A DNA stretch of 64,000 nucleotides from Spirochaetota bacterium (GTDB lineage Bacteria > Spirochaetota > Brachyspiria > Brachyspirales > JACRPF01), in the NCBI GenBank assembly GCA_016214035.1, contig JACRPF010000022.1:1-64000 (forward strand), read 5' to 3'. Of this stretch, positions 33,360-42,149 are shown in pieces. The notes beneath the pieces were generated by a model that saw only the letters and a list, made by a program, of their open reading frames with translations, was not told the origin of the DNA and made no database searches. Every line of letters begins with the position of its first letter. The first letter of the stretch is position 1. The position numbers and the translations under genes are program-made.

Positions 33360-34763
33360 TCAGATCATACCCTGTATGAATACAAGAACAATGTCCGGTA
33401 TGATTACAACGTCACTGACCGTTATTGTTCCGCGTGCCAGATCATTATACGTCACAACAACCTGTCCGGCAATGCTTTTAATGATGGCGAATACGTCAGC
33501 GCCTTCGCTAACCGTAATGCCGCCGGTACCGATGATCTGTCCTTCATTATTAATCGCATACATGTTGAAAACGACCTTTTCTTTTTCCTGACCGGCTATG
33601 CCGTACTGTCCCGCCGCCCAGAGCTGCCATTCCATTTTCGCGGCCGCTTTTCCGGAATACTCAGGAGCTGATACTCCCTTGATGTCGGAAAGTTTTCCGG
33701 CGCGTGTCTGCGCTCCGGTCACCGGATCGATGATGGTTATCGCTTCCTCATATTTCTGTGTAGTCTCATTATAGTTGCCGGTCCAATACTTCAGTTCACG
33801 CCGTCCGTCCGCTTTAACAGAACCAAGCTGCATTGTGTTCTGATCGAGCCTGATATCCGGGGCCGCGCCGCTGTTCACGATATCCATGATGGACTTCGGA
33901 AGGTCTTTGGTGAACACGGTGCTGACCTGAAAGTAGTCGAGACCCGTGTCGCGTTTGGTGAGATTGATAAGCGTAATGGTGCGCGGATCGGGCCGTTTGA
34001 TTATCTGCTCAACACGAACCACATTGCCGTTGATGTCTTTCAGCGTACGGCCCGCGGTCATATCGGTTGAGCGCGTCTCTGAAACACGGGTGCGGACCTG
34101 AGCGGTTCTGTTCACTTCCGTGTTCACTTCATTGCGGAGGGTGCCGCGATCGTCAGAACCCTGTTTAATGAACACCGGCACGCCGTCCATGACCTTTTTG
34201 CGTTCGGCATCCGTTATCGCACGCGGGGGATCTATTTTGCCGTCACTGCCGACACCGGCGATGAGCCCGCCTTTCACGGTTACAAGCGCAAGTGCGTCCT
34301 TGCCGAATCCCATTTCACCCTGCACCGTGAAGAGCCGTGCCGTGCCATTCTCAAATGACAAAATGAATATCGTTCCGCGTACGGCCGCTATCGATGCCGG
34401 CGTAGAGAACTCCATCGAGTTGCCGGTCGCCATTTTTTCAACTTTCGACCAGATCTTCCCTTTTACGAGATTGAAAGAGAGTTTTTTCTGGGACGACGAT
34501 GCCGTTGACAGATTGAACTCCGTATCCTCGGAAAGGCGAACGACGAATTTCGGTTCGACAGACGATATCTGCGCGAACGATGCCTTTGCCGATTTTACGG
34601 TGTCGCCCGGCAGAAGCTTGTCGTTAACCTTTACCGGGATGAACGACGTCATGCCGGCGCGCTTCACTGAGACGTCACCAAGCAGAAACGTCACCGTGTA
34701 CTGCTGGGCGGAGAGACATGCGGCGGCGAATATCGCCATCGCTGCAAAGATTAGTTGTTTCAT
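33360..34763 (-). CDS. FecR domain-containing secreted protein
   Basis: The start is set at the ATG giving MKQLIFAAMAIFAAACLSAQ, preceded by GAGGAG 8 bases upstream; the frame stays open further upstream without a start signal. A signal peptide leads the 467-residue protein. Residues about 25-190 match a FecR-type domain (GDVSVKRAGM, VNDKLLPGDTVKSAKASFAQI, GKIWSKVEKM, FSTPASIAAVRGTIFILSFENG). In this setting FecR domains act as periplasmic or surface beta domains rather than classic anti-sigma regulators. The C-terminal half is not recognised. It has its own promoter (34810-34837) and terminator. Confidence 0.82.
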   Translation of the reverse strand: MKQLIFAAMAIFAAACLSAQQYTVTFLLGDVSVKRAGMTSFIPVKVNDKLLPGDTVKSAKASFAQISSVEPKFVVRLSEDTEFNLSTASSSQKKLSFNLVKGKIWSKVEKMATGNSMEFSTPASIAAVRGTIFILSFENGTARLFTVQGEMGFGKDALALVTVKGGLIAGVGSDGKIDPPRAITDAERKKVMDGVPVFIKQGSDDRGTLRNEVNTEVNRTAQVRTRVSETRSTDMTAGRTLKDINGNVVRVEQIIKRPDPRTITLINLTKRDTGLDYFQVSTVFTKDLPKSIMDIVNSGAAPDIRLDQNTMQLGSVKADGRRELKYWTGNYNETTQKYEEAITIIDPVTGAQTRAGKLSDIKGVSAPEYSGKAAAKMEWQLWAAGQYGIAGQEKEKVVFNMYAINNEGQIIGTGGITVSEGADVFAIIKSIAGQVVVTYNDLARGTITVSDVVIIPDIVLVFIQGMI

Positions 34764-34809
34764 AGTACCACTCCTCGAATTATTCAACGCAAATCCAAGC
34801 TGCTGCTCA

Positions 34810-34837
34810 ATAATAACAATTCCATGCACAATTGCAA
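34810..34837 (-). promoter_or_regulatory. Promoter candidate for the FecR-domain gene
   Basis: On the minus strand, TTGCAA (34837-34832), a 16-bp spacer and TATTAT (34815-34810), about 40 bases before the translation start at 34763. Confidence 0.5.
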
Positions 34838-34929
34838 GGATTTTATTTGCGTTCTATTTAATATAACACCCGTACACTGCATGAGTGATATACAAAATTC
34901 GATATTTTTGCCGTTGCGTCGAGCAGACA

Positions 34930-34958
34930 TTGCTTTTTAGAAGTATACATAATATAGT
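34930..34958 (+). promoter_or_regulatory. Promoter candidate for xth-kdtA
   Basis: TTGCTT (34930-34935), a 17-bp spacer and TATAGT (34953-34958), 29 bases before the ATG of the ExoIII gene. Confidence 0.5.
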
Positions 34959-34986
34959 AGATGGACGAACTGAGCAGGAATACAAC

Positions 34987-35751
34987 ATGAAACTTATATC
35001 CTGGAATGTTAACGGTATCCGCGCGGCGTATAAAAAAGGCATTTTGGAGTGGTTTGCCGGCGAAAAACCTGACGTGCTCTGTCTTCAGGAAACAAAAGCG
35101 CATCCCGAACAGCTTCCTGAAGAACTTATAGCCGTCAAAGGCTACCAATCATTTTTCTCATCAGCGGAAAAAAAGGGCTACAGCGGAACGGCCGTATACA
35201 CCGGTGAAAAGCCCGCCACTGTTGAATACGGTTTCGGCAAAAAGGAATTCGACAGCGAGGGACGCATCATCATCGCTTCGTATGATGCGTTCACGCTCTA
35301 TAACATCTACTTCCCCAACGGCAAGGCTTCTCCTGAACGTCTGAAATATAAAATGTCGTTCTATGACGCCTTTCTGTCACACGCCGAAAAACGCCGAAAA
35401 CGCGGCGAATCGATAGTCATCTGCGGCGATGTGAACACGGCACACACGGAACTCGATCTGGCCCGTCCGAAAGAGAACGAGGACAGCTCCGGCTTCCTGC
35501 CCGAAGAGCGCGCGTGGATCGATACCCTTATCGCTGCGGGGTATACCGATACGTTCCGCATGTTCGAAAAAAAAGGCGGCTTTTATTCATGGTGGGACCA
35601 GAAAACACGCGCTCGCGACAGGAACATCGGCTGGCGTATCGATTACTTCTTCGTCTCAAACGATCTCACCGGCAAGGTGAAAAAGTCATATATGCTCGCC
35701 GATGTCATGGGCTCCGACCATTGCCCTGTCGTTCTGGAACTGAAGGTCTAG
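34987..35751 (+). CDS. xth: Exodeoxyribonuclease III
   Basis: This 254-residue protein starts at [18 protein letters not shown], and every family motif is present: [17 protein letters not shown] (metal-binding Glu), GDVNTAH (catalytic Asp-Asn), WRIDYFFVS and [12 protein letters not shown] (Asp-His). It is an AP endonuclease and 3'-5' exonuclease for base excision repair. The frame is open further upstream (to 34885), but the family N-terminus and GAGCAGGA upstream fix the start at 34987. The kdtA ATG follows the stop by 1 bp, so the two are translationally coupled. Confidence 0.97.
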   Translation: MKLISWNVNGIRAAYKKGILEWFAGEKPDVLCLQETKAHPEQLPEELIAVKGYQSFFSSAEKKGYSGTAVYTGEKPATVEYGFGKKEFDSEGRIIIASYDAFTLYNIYFPNGKASPERLKYKMSFYDAFLSHAEKRRKRGESIVICGDVNTAHTELDLARPKENEDSSGFLPEERAWIDTLIAAGYTDTFRMFEKKGGFYSWWDQKTRARDRNIGWRIDYFFVSNDLTGKVKKSYMLADVMGSDHCPVVLELKV

Positions 35752-35752
35752 C

Positions 35753-37000
35753 ATGACGCTCCGTCTGATAATATATGATTTCTTTCTGGTGCTGTTGAGT
35801 CCGTTCATCGCTCTTTTTTTTCTGCTGCATGCGCTGTTCGATTCAAAAGTTCGCGAGGGAAATCTGTACCGTCTCGGCCTGAAAATGCCCCCGAAACCCG
35901 GGCGCGCATCCGTATGGATACATGCGGTGAGCGTGGGCGAGATAAACGGCATCAAACAGTTTATCGAATTCATCCGGATTGCCGGCCGCTATGACATCTA
36001 TCTTTCAACCACAACCGCGACCGGATTCACCGCTGCGAAAAAAACCTACGGCGATTCGGTGACGCTGTTCTATTTCCCGTTCGACTTTCCGCTGCTGCCG
36101 GGGCGCATACTTAACCGCATCCGCCCCGAGAAAATGATCATCGCCGAGATAGAAATTTGGCCGAACTTCATCGCGGCGGTAACGCGTAGAAACATACCGC
36201 TTTCGCTTATCAATGCCCGCATCGGGCTCAAAGAACTTCGCGGTTATACCAAGGCGCGCTGGTTCTTCAGGCCGTTCTACCGATGTTATAAACACCTGCT
36301 CGCGCAAAGTGCGCATGATAAAAAAAACATGGTAACGATAGGCATGCCCGCGGAGGATATCTCCGTAAGCGGGAACGTTAAATATGACGTCACGTATACG
36401 ATGGATGCCGCAAAAATAGAATCGACACGGGCGCGCATTCCGAAAGGCAAGATCGTCATCGTCGCGGGAAGCACGCATGAGACCGAGGAATCCGCCATAT
36501 TCGATGCGGTTCTGAAACTCAACCGCAACGATATCTTCCTTGTCATCGTCCCGCGTGATATTTCCCGCGGCGCTGAAATACGGACGATAGCCCAGTCGCG
36601 CGGTATGGCTGCGTCGCTTTTCACCGGATCAACGCAGGACAGCGGCACGCTCATCGTGAACGCCATCGGCGAGCTGATCTACTTCTATGAGATAGCCGAT
36701 ATTGCTATCATGGGCGGCAGTTTTTCTCCCGCTGTCGGCGGACATAACTTTCTGGAAGCGTTGTATTTCAAGAAACCGGTCATCGTCGGACCCTGCATGC
36801 ATAACTTCCGCGATATGGATGATTTTTTTTCCGCCGAGAACGGCATCATCAAAACAGCAAGCACTGATTCGCTTGCGGATTCCCTCGCCGGACTTCTTGC
36901 GGACCGCGCACACGCTGATAGTGTCGGCAGGCACGGCCACGACCTTCTCATGCAGAGCCGCGGGGCAAGTGAACGTACGTTCAAAACGATCTTCGGATAA
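35753..37000 (+). CDS. waaA: 3-deoxy-D-manno-octulosonic acid transferase (Kdo transferase)
   Basis: This 415-residue GT30 enzyme has one N-terminal membrane anchor (FLVLLSPFIALFFLLHALF) and a GT-B fold. The N-lobe has WIHAVSVGEINGIKQFIE, with the Glu of SVGE as the proposed catalytic base. The C-lobe has IVIVAGSTHETEE, ADIAIMGGSFSPAVGGHNFLEALYFKKPVIVGPCMHNF. It adds Kdo to lipid IVA at the cytoplasmic face of the inner membrane, so this organism should make LPS. That argues against Treponema- or Borrelia-type envelopes. It is translationally coupled to xth. Confidence 0.96.
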   Translation: MTLRLIIYDFFLVLLSPFIALFFLLHALFDSKVREGNLYRLGLKMPPKPGRASVWIHAVSVGEINGIKQFIEFIRIAGRYDIYLSTTTATGFTAAKKTYGDSVTLFYFPFDFPLLPGRILNRIRPEKMIIAEIEIWPNFIAAVTRRNIPLSLINARIGLKELRGYTKARWFFRPFYRCYKHLLAQSAHDKKNMVTIGMPAEDISVSGNVKYDVTYTMDAAKIESTRARIPKGKIVIVAGSTHETEESAIFDAVLKLNRNDIFLVIVPRDISRGAEIRTIAQSRGMAASLFTGSTQDSGTLIVNAIGELIYFYEIADIAIMGGSFSPAVGGHNFLEALYFKKPVIVGPCMHNFRDMDDFFSAENGIIKTASTDSLADSLAGLLADRAHADSVGRHGHDLLMQSRGASERTFKTIFG

Positions 37001-37017
37001 CTGTCGCATATAAAAAA

Positions 37018-37048
37018 GGCCCCCGTATGCCTCATGCACACGGGGGCC
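37018..37048 (-). terminator. Rho-independent terminator of the 37075-37827 gene
   Basis: GGCCCCCGT (37018-37026) pairs with ACGGGGGCC (37040-37048). On the minus strand a run of six T (37017-37012) follows, and no T run follows on the plus strand. Confidence 0.8.
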
Positions 37049-37074
37049 ACATCGAAGAAGAGTTATGTGTCAGT

Positions 37075-37827
37075 CTATTTTTTACCGGTCTCGATCGCCG
37101 TCCAGTACCATACCGCAATGCCGGGTGTTACACTGACAGTAGTACTGCCGCCGGCGACATGCAGCACATTCCCGAGCGGCACACCAACGCATATCTGATG
37201 CTTGCCTTCGTTCAGCAGTATTGTTATACCCGGAACGATCGCAAGATCGAATGCCGACGCAATGCCGAACGTGTATGCCGGATCGATCTCGCAAAACAGG
37301 TACAGGCTTTTGAAAAGCTTGAATACCGGCGCAGCATACAATCCCGCCTTTGTGCCAACAGAACTGGAAAAGCTTGTGTTGGCATAAACAAAACTCACAT
37401 CGACATACGCGTTGAGTTCGGTCGCCAGCACATCGTTCTCCCAGAAGAACTGATACTGCGGCACAACATCATACAGCATCAACGAACCCGAAGGGGTCAT
37501 CTTCAGCTGCAGTGCCGCGATATTGTTGTTACCGAAATCATACCGCGGCATCACCCACGAACCGCCGTATGAAAAACCTGACGATGAGAACGACAGCGTT
37601 GCCGCGTTCACCGCGATGTCGAAGTTCGGCGTGAAACCGTACCATCCGAGCACATCAATGCTCATGCCGAACGGGTTGAGCGAAGTGGTGTACACGAACG
37701 GGTTTATCACCGCGTTCTTCGCACCGCTCATCGTTGTCCAGGGGTTGTACGCATACGGATGCGCCGCCGGTACCAGCGTCAGCATCAATGCCAGTGCCGC
37801 TGAAACGGGAAACATAAATCTTTTCAC
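37075..37827 (-). CDS. Outer-membrane beta-barrel protein, unknown
   Basis: This 250-residue protein has a signal peptide (FMFPVSAALALMLTLVPAAHP). The mature part has repeated amphipathic strands (FDIAVNAATLSFSSSGFSYGGSW, AALQLKMTPSGSLMLYDVVPQYQFFWENDVLATELNAYVDVSFVY). The C-terminus is VSVTPGIAVWYWTAIETGKK, so the last residue is not aromatic. No named family is recognised. AGGAGG-like sequence precedes the ATG. Own terminator at 37018-37048. It separates kdtA from the nitrogen genes. Confidence 0.65.
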   Translation of the reverse strand: MKRFMFPVSAALALMLTLVPAAHPYAYNPWTTMSGAKNAVINPFVYTTSLNPFGMSIDVLGWYGFTPNFDIAVNAATLSFSSSGFSYGGSWVMPRYDFGNNNIAALQLKMTPSGSLMLYDVVPQYQFFWENDVLATELNAYVDVSFVYANTSFSSSVGTKAGLYAAPVFKLFKSLYLFCEIDPAYTFGIASAFDLAIVPGITILLNEGKHQICVGVPLGNVLHVAGGSTTVSVTPGIAVWYWTAIETGKK

Positions 37828-37865
37828 AAAGTCCTCCTTGAACTGATAGTCATTTCATTATACAT

Positions 37866-38204
37866 CTAAATCACACTATCGCCACGCTCTTTGGTCCTGA
37901 CCCGTATGGCATCCTCAACCGGAAGAATGAATATCTTCCCGTCGCCGACGTTACCGGTTGCCGCGGTCGTTACAATGGCATCGACTATCTTTTCCACGAT
38001 GTCATGCTTGGCGACGACCTCGATCTTGATCTTCGGGATAAACTTAAGGTCATACTCCTTGCCGCGGAACATTTCAACGATGCCTTTTTGCCGCCCGTGC
38101 CCCTCGACATTGGTCACGGTAAGCCCCGAATAACCGAGCGCTTCAAGTTTTTCAAGCACATCCGGCAGTTTCTCCGGACGTATGATCGCTTCAATCTTTT
38201 TCAT
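37866..38204 (-). CDS. glnK: Nitrogen regulatory protein P-II
   Basis: This 112-residue P-II protein has Tyr51 in the T-loop (RGKEY) for uridylylation and the nucleotide-binding blocks VEGHGRQKG (residues 33-41) and GNVGDGKIFILPVEDAIRVRTKERG. It integrates ATP/ADP and 2-oxoglutarate levels and binds AmtB to block ammonium uptake. GGAGG lies before the ATG. Its gene follows amtB by 11 bp, the common amtB-glnK pair in reversed order, and shares its sigma-54 promoter. This supports naming it glnK rather than glnB. Confidence 0.96.
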   Translation of the reverse strand: MKKIEAIIRPEKLPDVLEKLEALGYSGLTVTNVEGHGRQKGIVEMFRGKEYDLKFIPKIKIEVVAKHDIVEKIVDAIVTTAATGNVGDGKIFILPVEDAIRVRTKERGDSVI

Positions 38205-38215
38205 ATATCACCTCC

Positions 38216-39583
38216 TCACGAATTACCATTAGTCTTCTCACCGTGCAGGGTGAGATCCAGCCCGTAGAGCTCCTCGGCGGGCGAGACGCGCAGTCCGTTC
38301 ACGAGCTTGATGATCCCGAGAATGAGAAGCGTTCCCGCGATGGACCACACGAGCGCGGCACCCACCGATACCGCCTGTATGCCGACCTGCTTCATGTTCC
38401 CAAACAGCGCACCGGCTGCCGGCGTGGTGCCGTCGAAGAAAAATCCGATCGCCGGGTTGGCGAAGATACCGGTGGCAAGAGCGCCCCAGATGCCGCCCAC
38501 GCCATGCACACCGAATGCATCGAGCGCGTCGTCATAACCCGCGGCCTTCTTCACAAAGGCGATCATGATGTAGCAGAGCACGCTCACCACGAAACCGATG
38601 ACCAGTGCCGAGGTAACATCCACGAAACCGGATGCCGGGGTTATAGCCACAAGACCGGCCACAAGGCCCGTTGAAGCGCCGACAACCGTGGGCTTCTTGT
38701 GGAGCACCCATTCAAGTGCAAGCCAGGTAAGACCCGCCATCGCCGCAGCGGTGTTCGTGACGAGGAATGCGATCGCCGCAAGACCGTTCGCGCCGAGAGC
38801 GCTTCCCGCGTTGAAGCCGAACCATCCGAACCAGAGCAGTCCCGCACCGATGAAGGTATACGGGATGTTGTTCGGAACGATGGGGTCTTTTCCATAACGC
38901 ACCCTTGGGCCGAGCACGATCGCAGCCACCAGCGCCGAGATACCCGACGATGCATGGACCACAAGACCGCCGGCGAAATCAAGCGCATTCGAATATCCCT
39001 TCACGCCGAAGAGTTTTCCGATGACGCTCGTCCCGTCAGCGCCGCCTGAAAGCCAGCCGCCGCCCCAGACCCAATGCGCGAGCGGGCTGTACACGATGAG
39101 CGACCAGAGCACGATGAAAAGCACCCATGCGCTGAACTTCATCCGTTCGACCACCGCACCGGACACGAGCCCCACGGTGATGATCGCGAACATCAGCTGG
39201 AACATCGCGAAGGCGAACTCGGGCACGGTGAACGTAAGCGAGTCCTTCGTTATTCCGTGAAAGAACGCCTTGTTGAGACCGCCGATGATGCCGCCATGCG
39301 ACGTGCCGAACGCAAGCGAATATCCCACAACGACCCACAGCACACTCACGATAATCGCGGACGCGAGGCTGTAGTAAATCGTCGACAGGAGATTTTTTTT
39401 GCGCACGAGACCGCCGTAGAAAAGCGCAAGCCCGGGAACCGTCATCAGCAGCACCAGGGCGGATGCGGTGAGCACCCATGCGGTGTCGCCGGTGTTCAGC
39501 ACCGGTGCGGGAGCCGCTCCTTCGGCAAATACGGCACACGCGGATGCTAAAGCAAAGCCGAGAACAACGGGAATACGTTTCAT
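38216..39583 (-). CDS. amtB: Ammonium transporter Amt
   Basis: The start is set at MKRIPVVLGFALASACAVFAEG, preceded by AAGGAGGAAG; the frame extends upstream through the sigma-54 promoter without a start signal. After the cleavable signal come 11 hydrophobic spans. The conserved twin-His region (GGLVVHASSGISALV and FGVHGVGGIWGAL) and the Asp-containing DFAGG block are visible. It forms a trimeric ammonium channel in the inner membrane gated by GlnK. Upstream are a sigma-54 promoter (39626-39641) and an NtrC-like site (39692-39706). Confidence 0.97.
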   Translation of the reverse strand: MKRIPVVLGFALASACAVFAEGAAPAPVLNTGDTAWVLTASALVLLMTVPGLALFYGGLVRKKNLLSTIYYSLASAIIVSVLWVVVGYSLAFGTSHGGIIGGLNKAFFHGITKDSLTFTVPEFAFAMFQLMFAIITVGLVSGAVVERMKFSAWVLFIVLWSLIVYSPLAHWVWGGGWLSGGADGTSVIGKLFGVKGYSNALDFAGGLVVHASSGISALVAAIVLGPRVRYGKDPIVPNNIPYTFIGAGLLWFGWFGFNAGSALGANGLAAIAFLVTNTAAAMAGLTWLALEWVLHKKPTVVGASTGLVAGLVAITPASGFVDVTSALVIGFVVSVLCYIMIAFVKKAAGYDDALDAFGVHGVGGIWGALATGIFANPAIGFFFDGTTPAAGALFGNMKQVGIQAVSVGAALVWSIAGTLLILGIIKLVNGLRVSPAEELYGLDLTLHGEKTNGNS

Positions 39584-39625
39584 AATCTTCCTCCTTTGAA
39601 AAATTATTTTTCCCGCTGATATAAT

Positions 39626-39641
39626 TGCAATCCGCGTGCCA
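39626..39641 (-). promoter_or_regulatory. Sigma-54 promoter of amtB-glnK
   Basis: On the minus strand the site reads TGGCACGCGGATTGCA, a full match to the -24/-12 consensus TGGCACGnnnnTTGCW. It lies 43 bases before the amtB start, leaving about 30 bases of leader. Confidence 0.85.
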
Positions 39642-39691
39642 ATTATGCATACTGTTTTTATCAATGATCAACGCGATTCACCGATGCCACC

Positions 39692-39706
39692 GCACCAACG
39701 CTGTGC
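39692..39706. promoter_or_regulatory. NtrC-like enhancer site upstream of amtB
   Basis: GCACCAACGCTGTGC is a near match to the NtrC consensus GCACYAnnnTGGTGC, centred about 65 bp upstream of the -24/-12 element, within the usual enhancer range. Confidence 0.55.
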
Positions 39707-39763
39707 CGCTGCGCTTTCCTCGCACAGTGTCCGTGCAGAAACAATCCAACACGGCGAAAAAAA

Positions 39764-39794
39764 AGCCCCCGGCATGTTTTGCATACCGGGGGCT
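39764..39794 (-). terminator. Rho-independent terminator of glnN
   Basis: AGCCCCCGG (39764-39772) pairs with CCGGGGGCT (39786-39794). On the minus strand it is followed by a T run (39764-39757). It lies 14 bp after the glnN stop. Confidence 0.85.
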
Positions 39795-39807
39795 CATATG
39801 ATTCGGA

Positions 39808-41910
39808 TTACAGATCAAAGAGCATGTCGCTGTAATACGGTACCGGCCAGATACCCTGCGGTACGAGCCGTTCCAGCGCATCAATATCCGCGCGTAACTC
39901 AACAAGCATGCTGACCACCGTGTCACGGTACGCTTTTGCCTGATCGACCGCGGACGAAAGACCCTTTGCCGCAAGTGCATTCGCTTCGAGCTTTTTCGTC
40001 TTCGCATACGCCGCATCGATGAGCGCTGCCGCCGCGGTGCGTGTCTCCTCGGCTACAACCGTTTTCGCCGATGCGATACTTTCCTGCAGTTCCGCGATGA
40101 ACGACAGCACTGCGGGGATATACAGACGCCGTGACATGAACACCGCGGTCTGCGCCTCGATGTTGATGTGCTTTGCATACTGTTCGGTGTAGATCTCGTA
40201 CCGTGAATGGAGCTCGGTTTTCGAGAGCACGCTGTATTTTTCGAAAAGCTTCTCCGCCTTCGGTGTTACATACGATGCAAGCGCATCTACCGCATTGCGG
40301 ACATTCGGCAATCCGCGCTTTGCCGCTTCGGTAACCCATTCTTCTGAATAGTTGTTGCCGTTGAATATCACGCGGCCGTGTTTGTCCATGACCTCTTTGA
40401 TATACTTTGCGATCTCTCCGCTCACATCCTTGGCTTTTTCAAGGCGTGTGGCAAGTTCATCGAACGCCTCGGCTGCAATGGTATTGAGCGCGACGTTCGG
40501 ACCCGCTATGGATGCTGATGAACCCACCATGCGAAACTCGAATTTGTTGCCGGTGAACGCGAACGGCGATGTGCGGTTGCGGTCCGTGTTATCCTTCGGG
40601 AGCTGCGGCAGTGTGTCCACGCCGATGGTGACGAAGGTCTTCCCGCCCGCCGTCACTTTCTCGCCGCGCGCTATCTTGAAGAAGATATCCGAAAGCGTAT
40701 CGCCGAGGAATATGGAGATGATCGCCGGCGGCGCTTCGTTGGCGCCGAGACGGTGATCGTTGGCGGAACTCGCCGTTGTGGCGCGAAGTATGTCCGCATG
40801 CGTATCAACCGCTTTGATGACGGCTGCAGTCACCGCGAGGAACTGACTGTTCTCGTGCGGTGTGCTGCCCGGCTCAAGCAGATTGATGCCGTCGTCCGTA
40901 CCGAGCGACCAGTTATTATGCTTGCCCGAACCGTTAATGCCGGCATAGGGCTTTTCGTGCAGGAGGCAGACAAGCCCGTGCCGGATGGCGACCTTCTGCA
41001 TGGTTTCCATAACGAGCTGATTGTGGTCGGTCGCGATGTTCGTGGTTGCGAACACCGGGGCGAGTTCGAACTGGGCGGGCGCGACTTCATTGTGCTTTGT
41101 CTTCGCCGATACGCCCATCTTCCATAGTTCTGTGTCGAGGTCTTTCATGAACGCGGAAACCCGGTCCTTGATGGAACCGAAATACTGGTCCTCAAGCTCC
41201 TGACCCTTGGGCGGCGGTGCGCCGAACAGTGTCCGTCCGCACATGATAAGATCGGGGCGGCCTTTGTAATATTCTTCATCAATAAGAAAATATTCCTGCT
41301 CGGGACCAACCGTGGACAGCACTGTTTTCGATGTTGTATTCCCCAGCGCCTTGATGACGCGCATAGCCTGAGTTGATACGGCCTTCATTGAACGGAGCAG
41401 CGGCGTTTTTTTATCAAGCGCTTCTCCATGATATGAGCAGAACACCGTCGGTATGCAGAGGGTGACATTGCCTGAACCGTCGGTCTTGAGGAATGCCGGT
41501 GAGGTGCAGTCCCAAGCGGTATAGCCGCGCGCCTCGAACGTCGCGCGAAGACCGCCGCTCGGAAACGACGAAGCGTCGGGTTCGCCCTGCGCGAGCTGTT
41601 TTCCCGAAAATTCCATGATTATCCCGCCGTCATTCGTGGGCGAGATGAAAGAATCGTGTTTCTCGGCGGTAATGCTGGTGAGCGGCTGGAACCAGTGCGT
41701 GTAGTGTGTCGCACCGCGCTCAAGCGCCCAGTCCTTCATTGCATTGGCGACCACATTCGCTGTTTCAAGCGAGAGCGGTGCCCCTGTTTCGATCGTTTTT
41801 TTGAGCGAGCGGTATGTGTCTTTCGGAAGACGTTCATGCATGAGCCTGTCATTGAATACATTTGAGCCGAACAGCTCAGCGACGTCGGCACAATTTGTTG
41901 CGTTAGCCAT
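39808..41910 (-). CDS. glnN: Type III glutamine synthetase
   Basis: The start is set at [25 protein letters not shown] ends 6 bases before this ATG but abuts the next ATG upstream. The 700-residue length fits the type III (GlnN) dodecamer, far larger than GlnA (about 470). Family blocks are [76 protein letters not shown] and the Arg/Glu cluster [15 protein letters not shown]. It makes glutamine from glutamate, ammonia and ATP. A sigma-54 promoter and a palindromic site lie upstream, matching the amtB-glnK control. Confidence 0.96.
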   Translation of the reverse strand: MANATNCADVAELFGSNVFNDRLMHERLPKDTYRSLKKTIETGAPLSLETANVVANAMKDWALERGATHYTHWFQPLTSITAEKHDSFISPTNDGGIIMEFSGKQLAQGEPDASSFPSGGLRATFEARGYTAWDCTSPAFLKTDGSGNVTLCIPTVFCSYHGEALDKKTPLLRSMKAVSTQAMRVIKALGNTTSKTVLSTVGPEQEYFLIDEEYYKGRPDLIMCGRTLFGAPPPKGQELEDQYFGSIKDRVSAFMKDLDTELWKMGVSAKTKHNEVAPAQFELAPVFATTNIATDHNQLVMETMQKVAIRHGLVCLLHEKPYAGINGSGKHNNWSLGTDDGINLLEPGSTPHENSQFLAVTAAVIKAVDTHADILRATTASSANDHRLGANEAPPAIISIFLGDTLSDIFFKIARGEKVTAGGKTFVTIGVDTLPQLPKDNTDRNRTSPFAFTGNKFEFRMVGSSASIAGPNVALNTIAAEAFDELATRLEKAKDVSGEIAKYIKEVMDKHGRVIFNGNNYSEEWVTEAAKRGLPNVRNAVDALASYVTPKAEKLFEKYSVLSKTELHSRYEIYTEQYAKHINIEAQTAVFMSRRLYIPAVLSFIAELQESIASAKTVVAEETRTAAAALIDAAYAKTKKLEANALAAKGLSSAVDQAKAYRDTVVSMLVELRADIDALERLVPQGIWPVPYYSDMLFDL

Positions 41911-41951
41911 ATCCATCTCCTTAGCGGCTATTTTTTTAACTGTATATTTAA

Positions 41952-41967
41952 TGCAAAGAACATGCCA
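41952..41967 (-). promoter_or_regulatory. Sigma-54 promoter of glnN
   Basis: On the minus strand the site reads TGGCATGTTCTTTGCA, one mismatch from TGGCACGnnnnTTGCW. The element is 42 bases before the glnN start. Confidence 0.8.
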
Positions 41968-42026
41968 AGTATAGGCACCCAATAGCGATGTTTTAAGTGA
42001 AAATCATCATTACTAACCGATTTATT

Positions 42027-42043
42027 GCACATTAATTGTACAT
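42027..42043. promoter_or_regulatory. Palindromic enhancer candidate upstream of glnN
   Basis: TGCACATTAATTGTACA is an imperfect palindrome (TGCACA-5-TGTACA, one mismatch) about 70 bp upstream of the glnN sigma-54 promoter. It partly resembles NtrC sites (TGCAC...GTGCA). Confidence 0.45.
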
Positions 42044-42112
42044 CTATTCAAAGCGGCGCACATATTCTGTGCTGAGCGGCACGGGTGTTCATGCAAAAAA
42101 AAATCACAAATC

Positions 42113-42141
42113 TTGACGCCATCCGTAGAATGCGATATACT
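42113..42141 (+). promoter_or_regulatory. Promoter placing transcription start next to the pyrG ATG
   Basis: TTGACG (42113-42118), a 17-bp spacer and TATACT (42136-42141). The pyrG ATG starts 9 bases after the -10, so the 5' leader would be 0-2 bases and cannot hold a ribosome binding site. Confidence 0.7.
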
Positions 42142-42149
42142 CCGCACAC

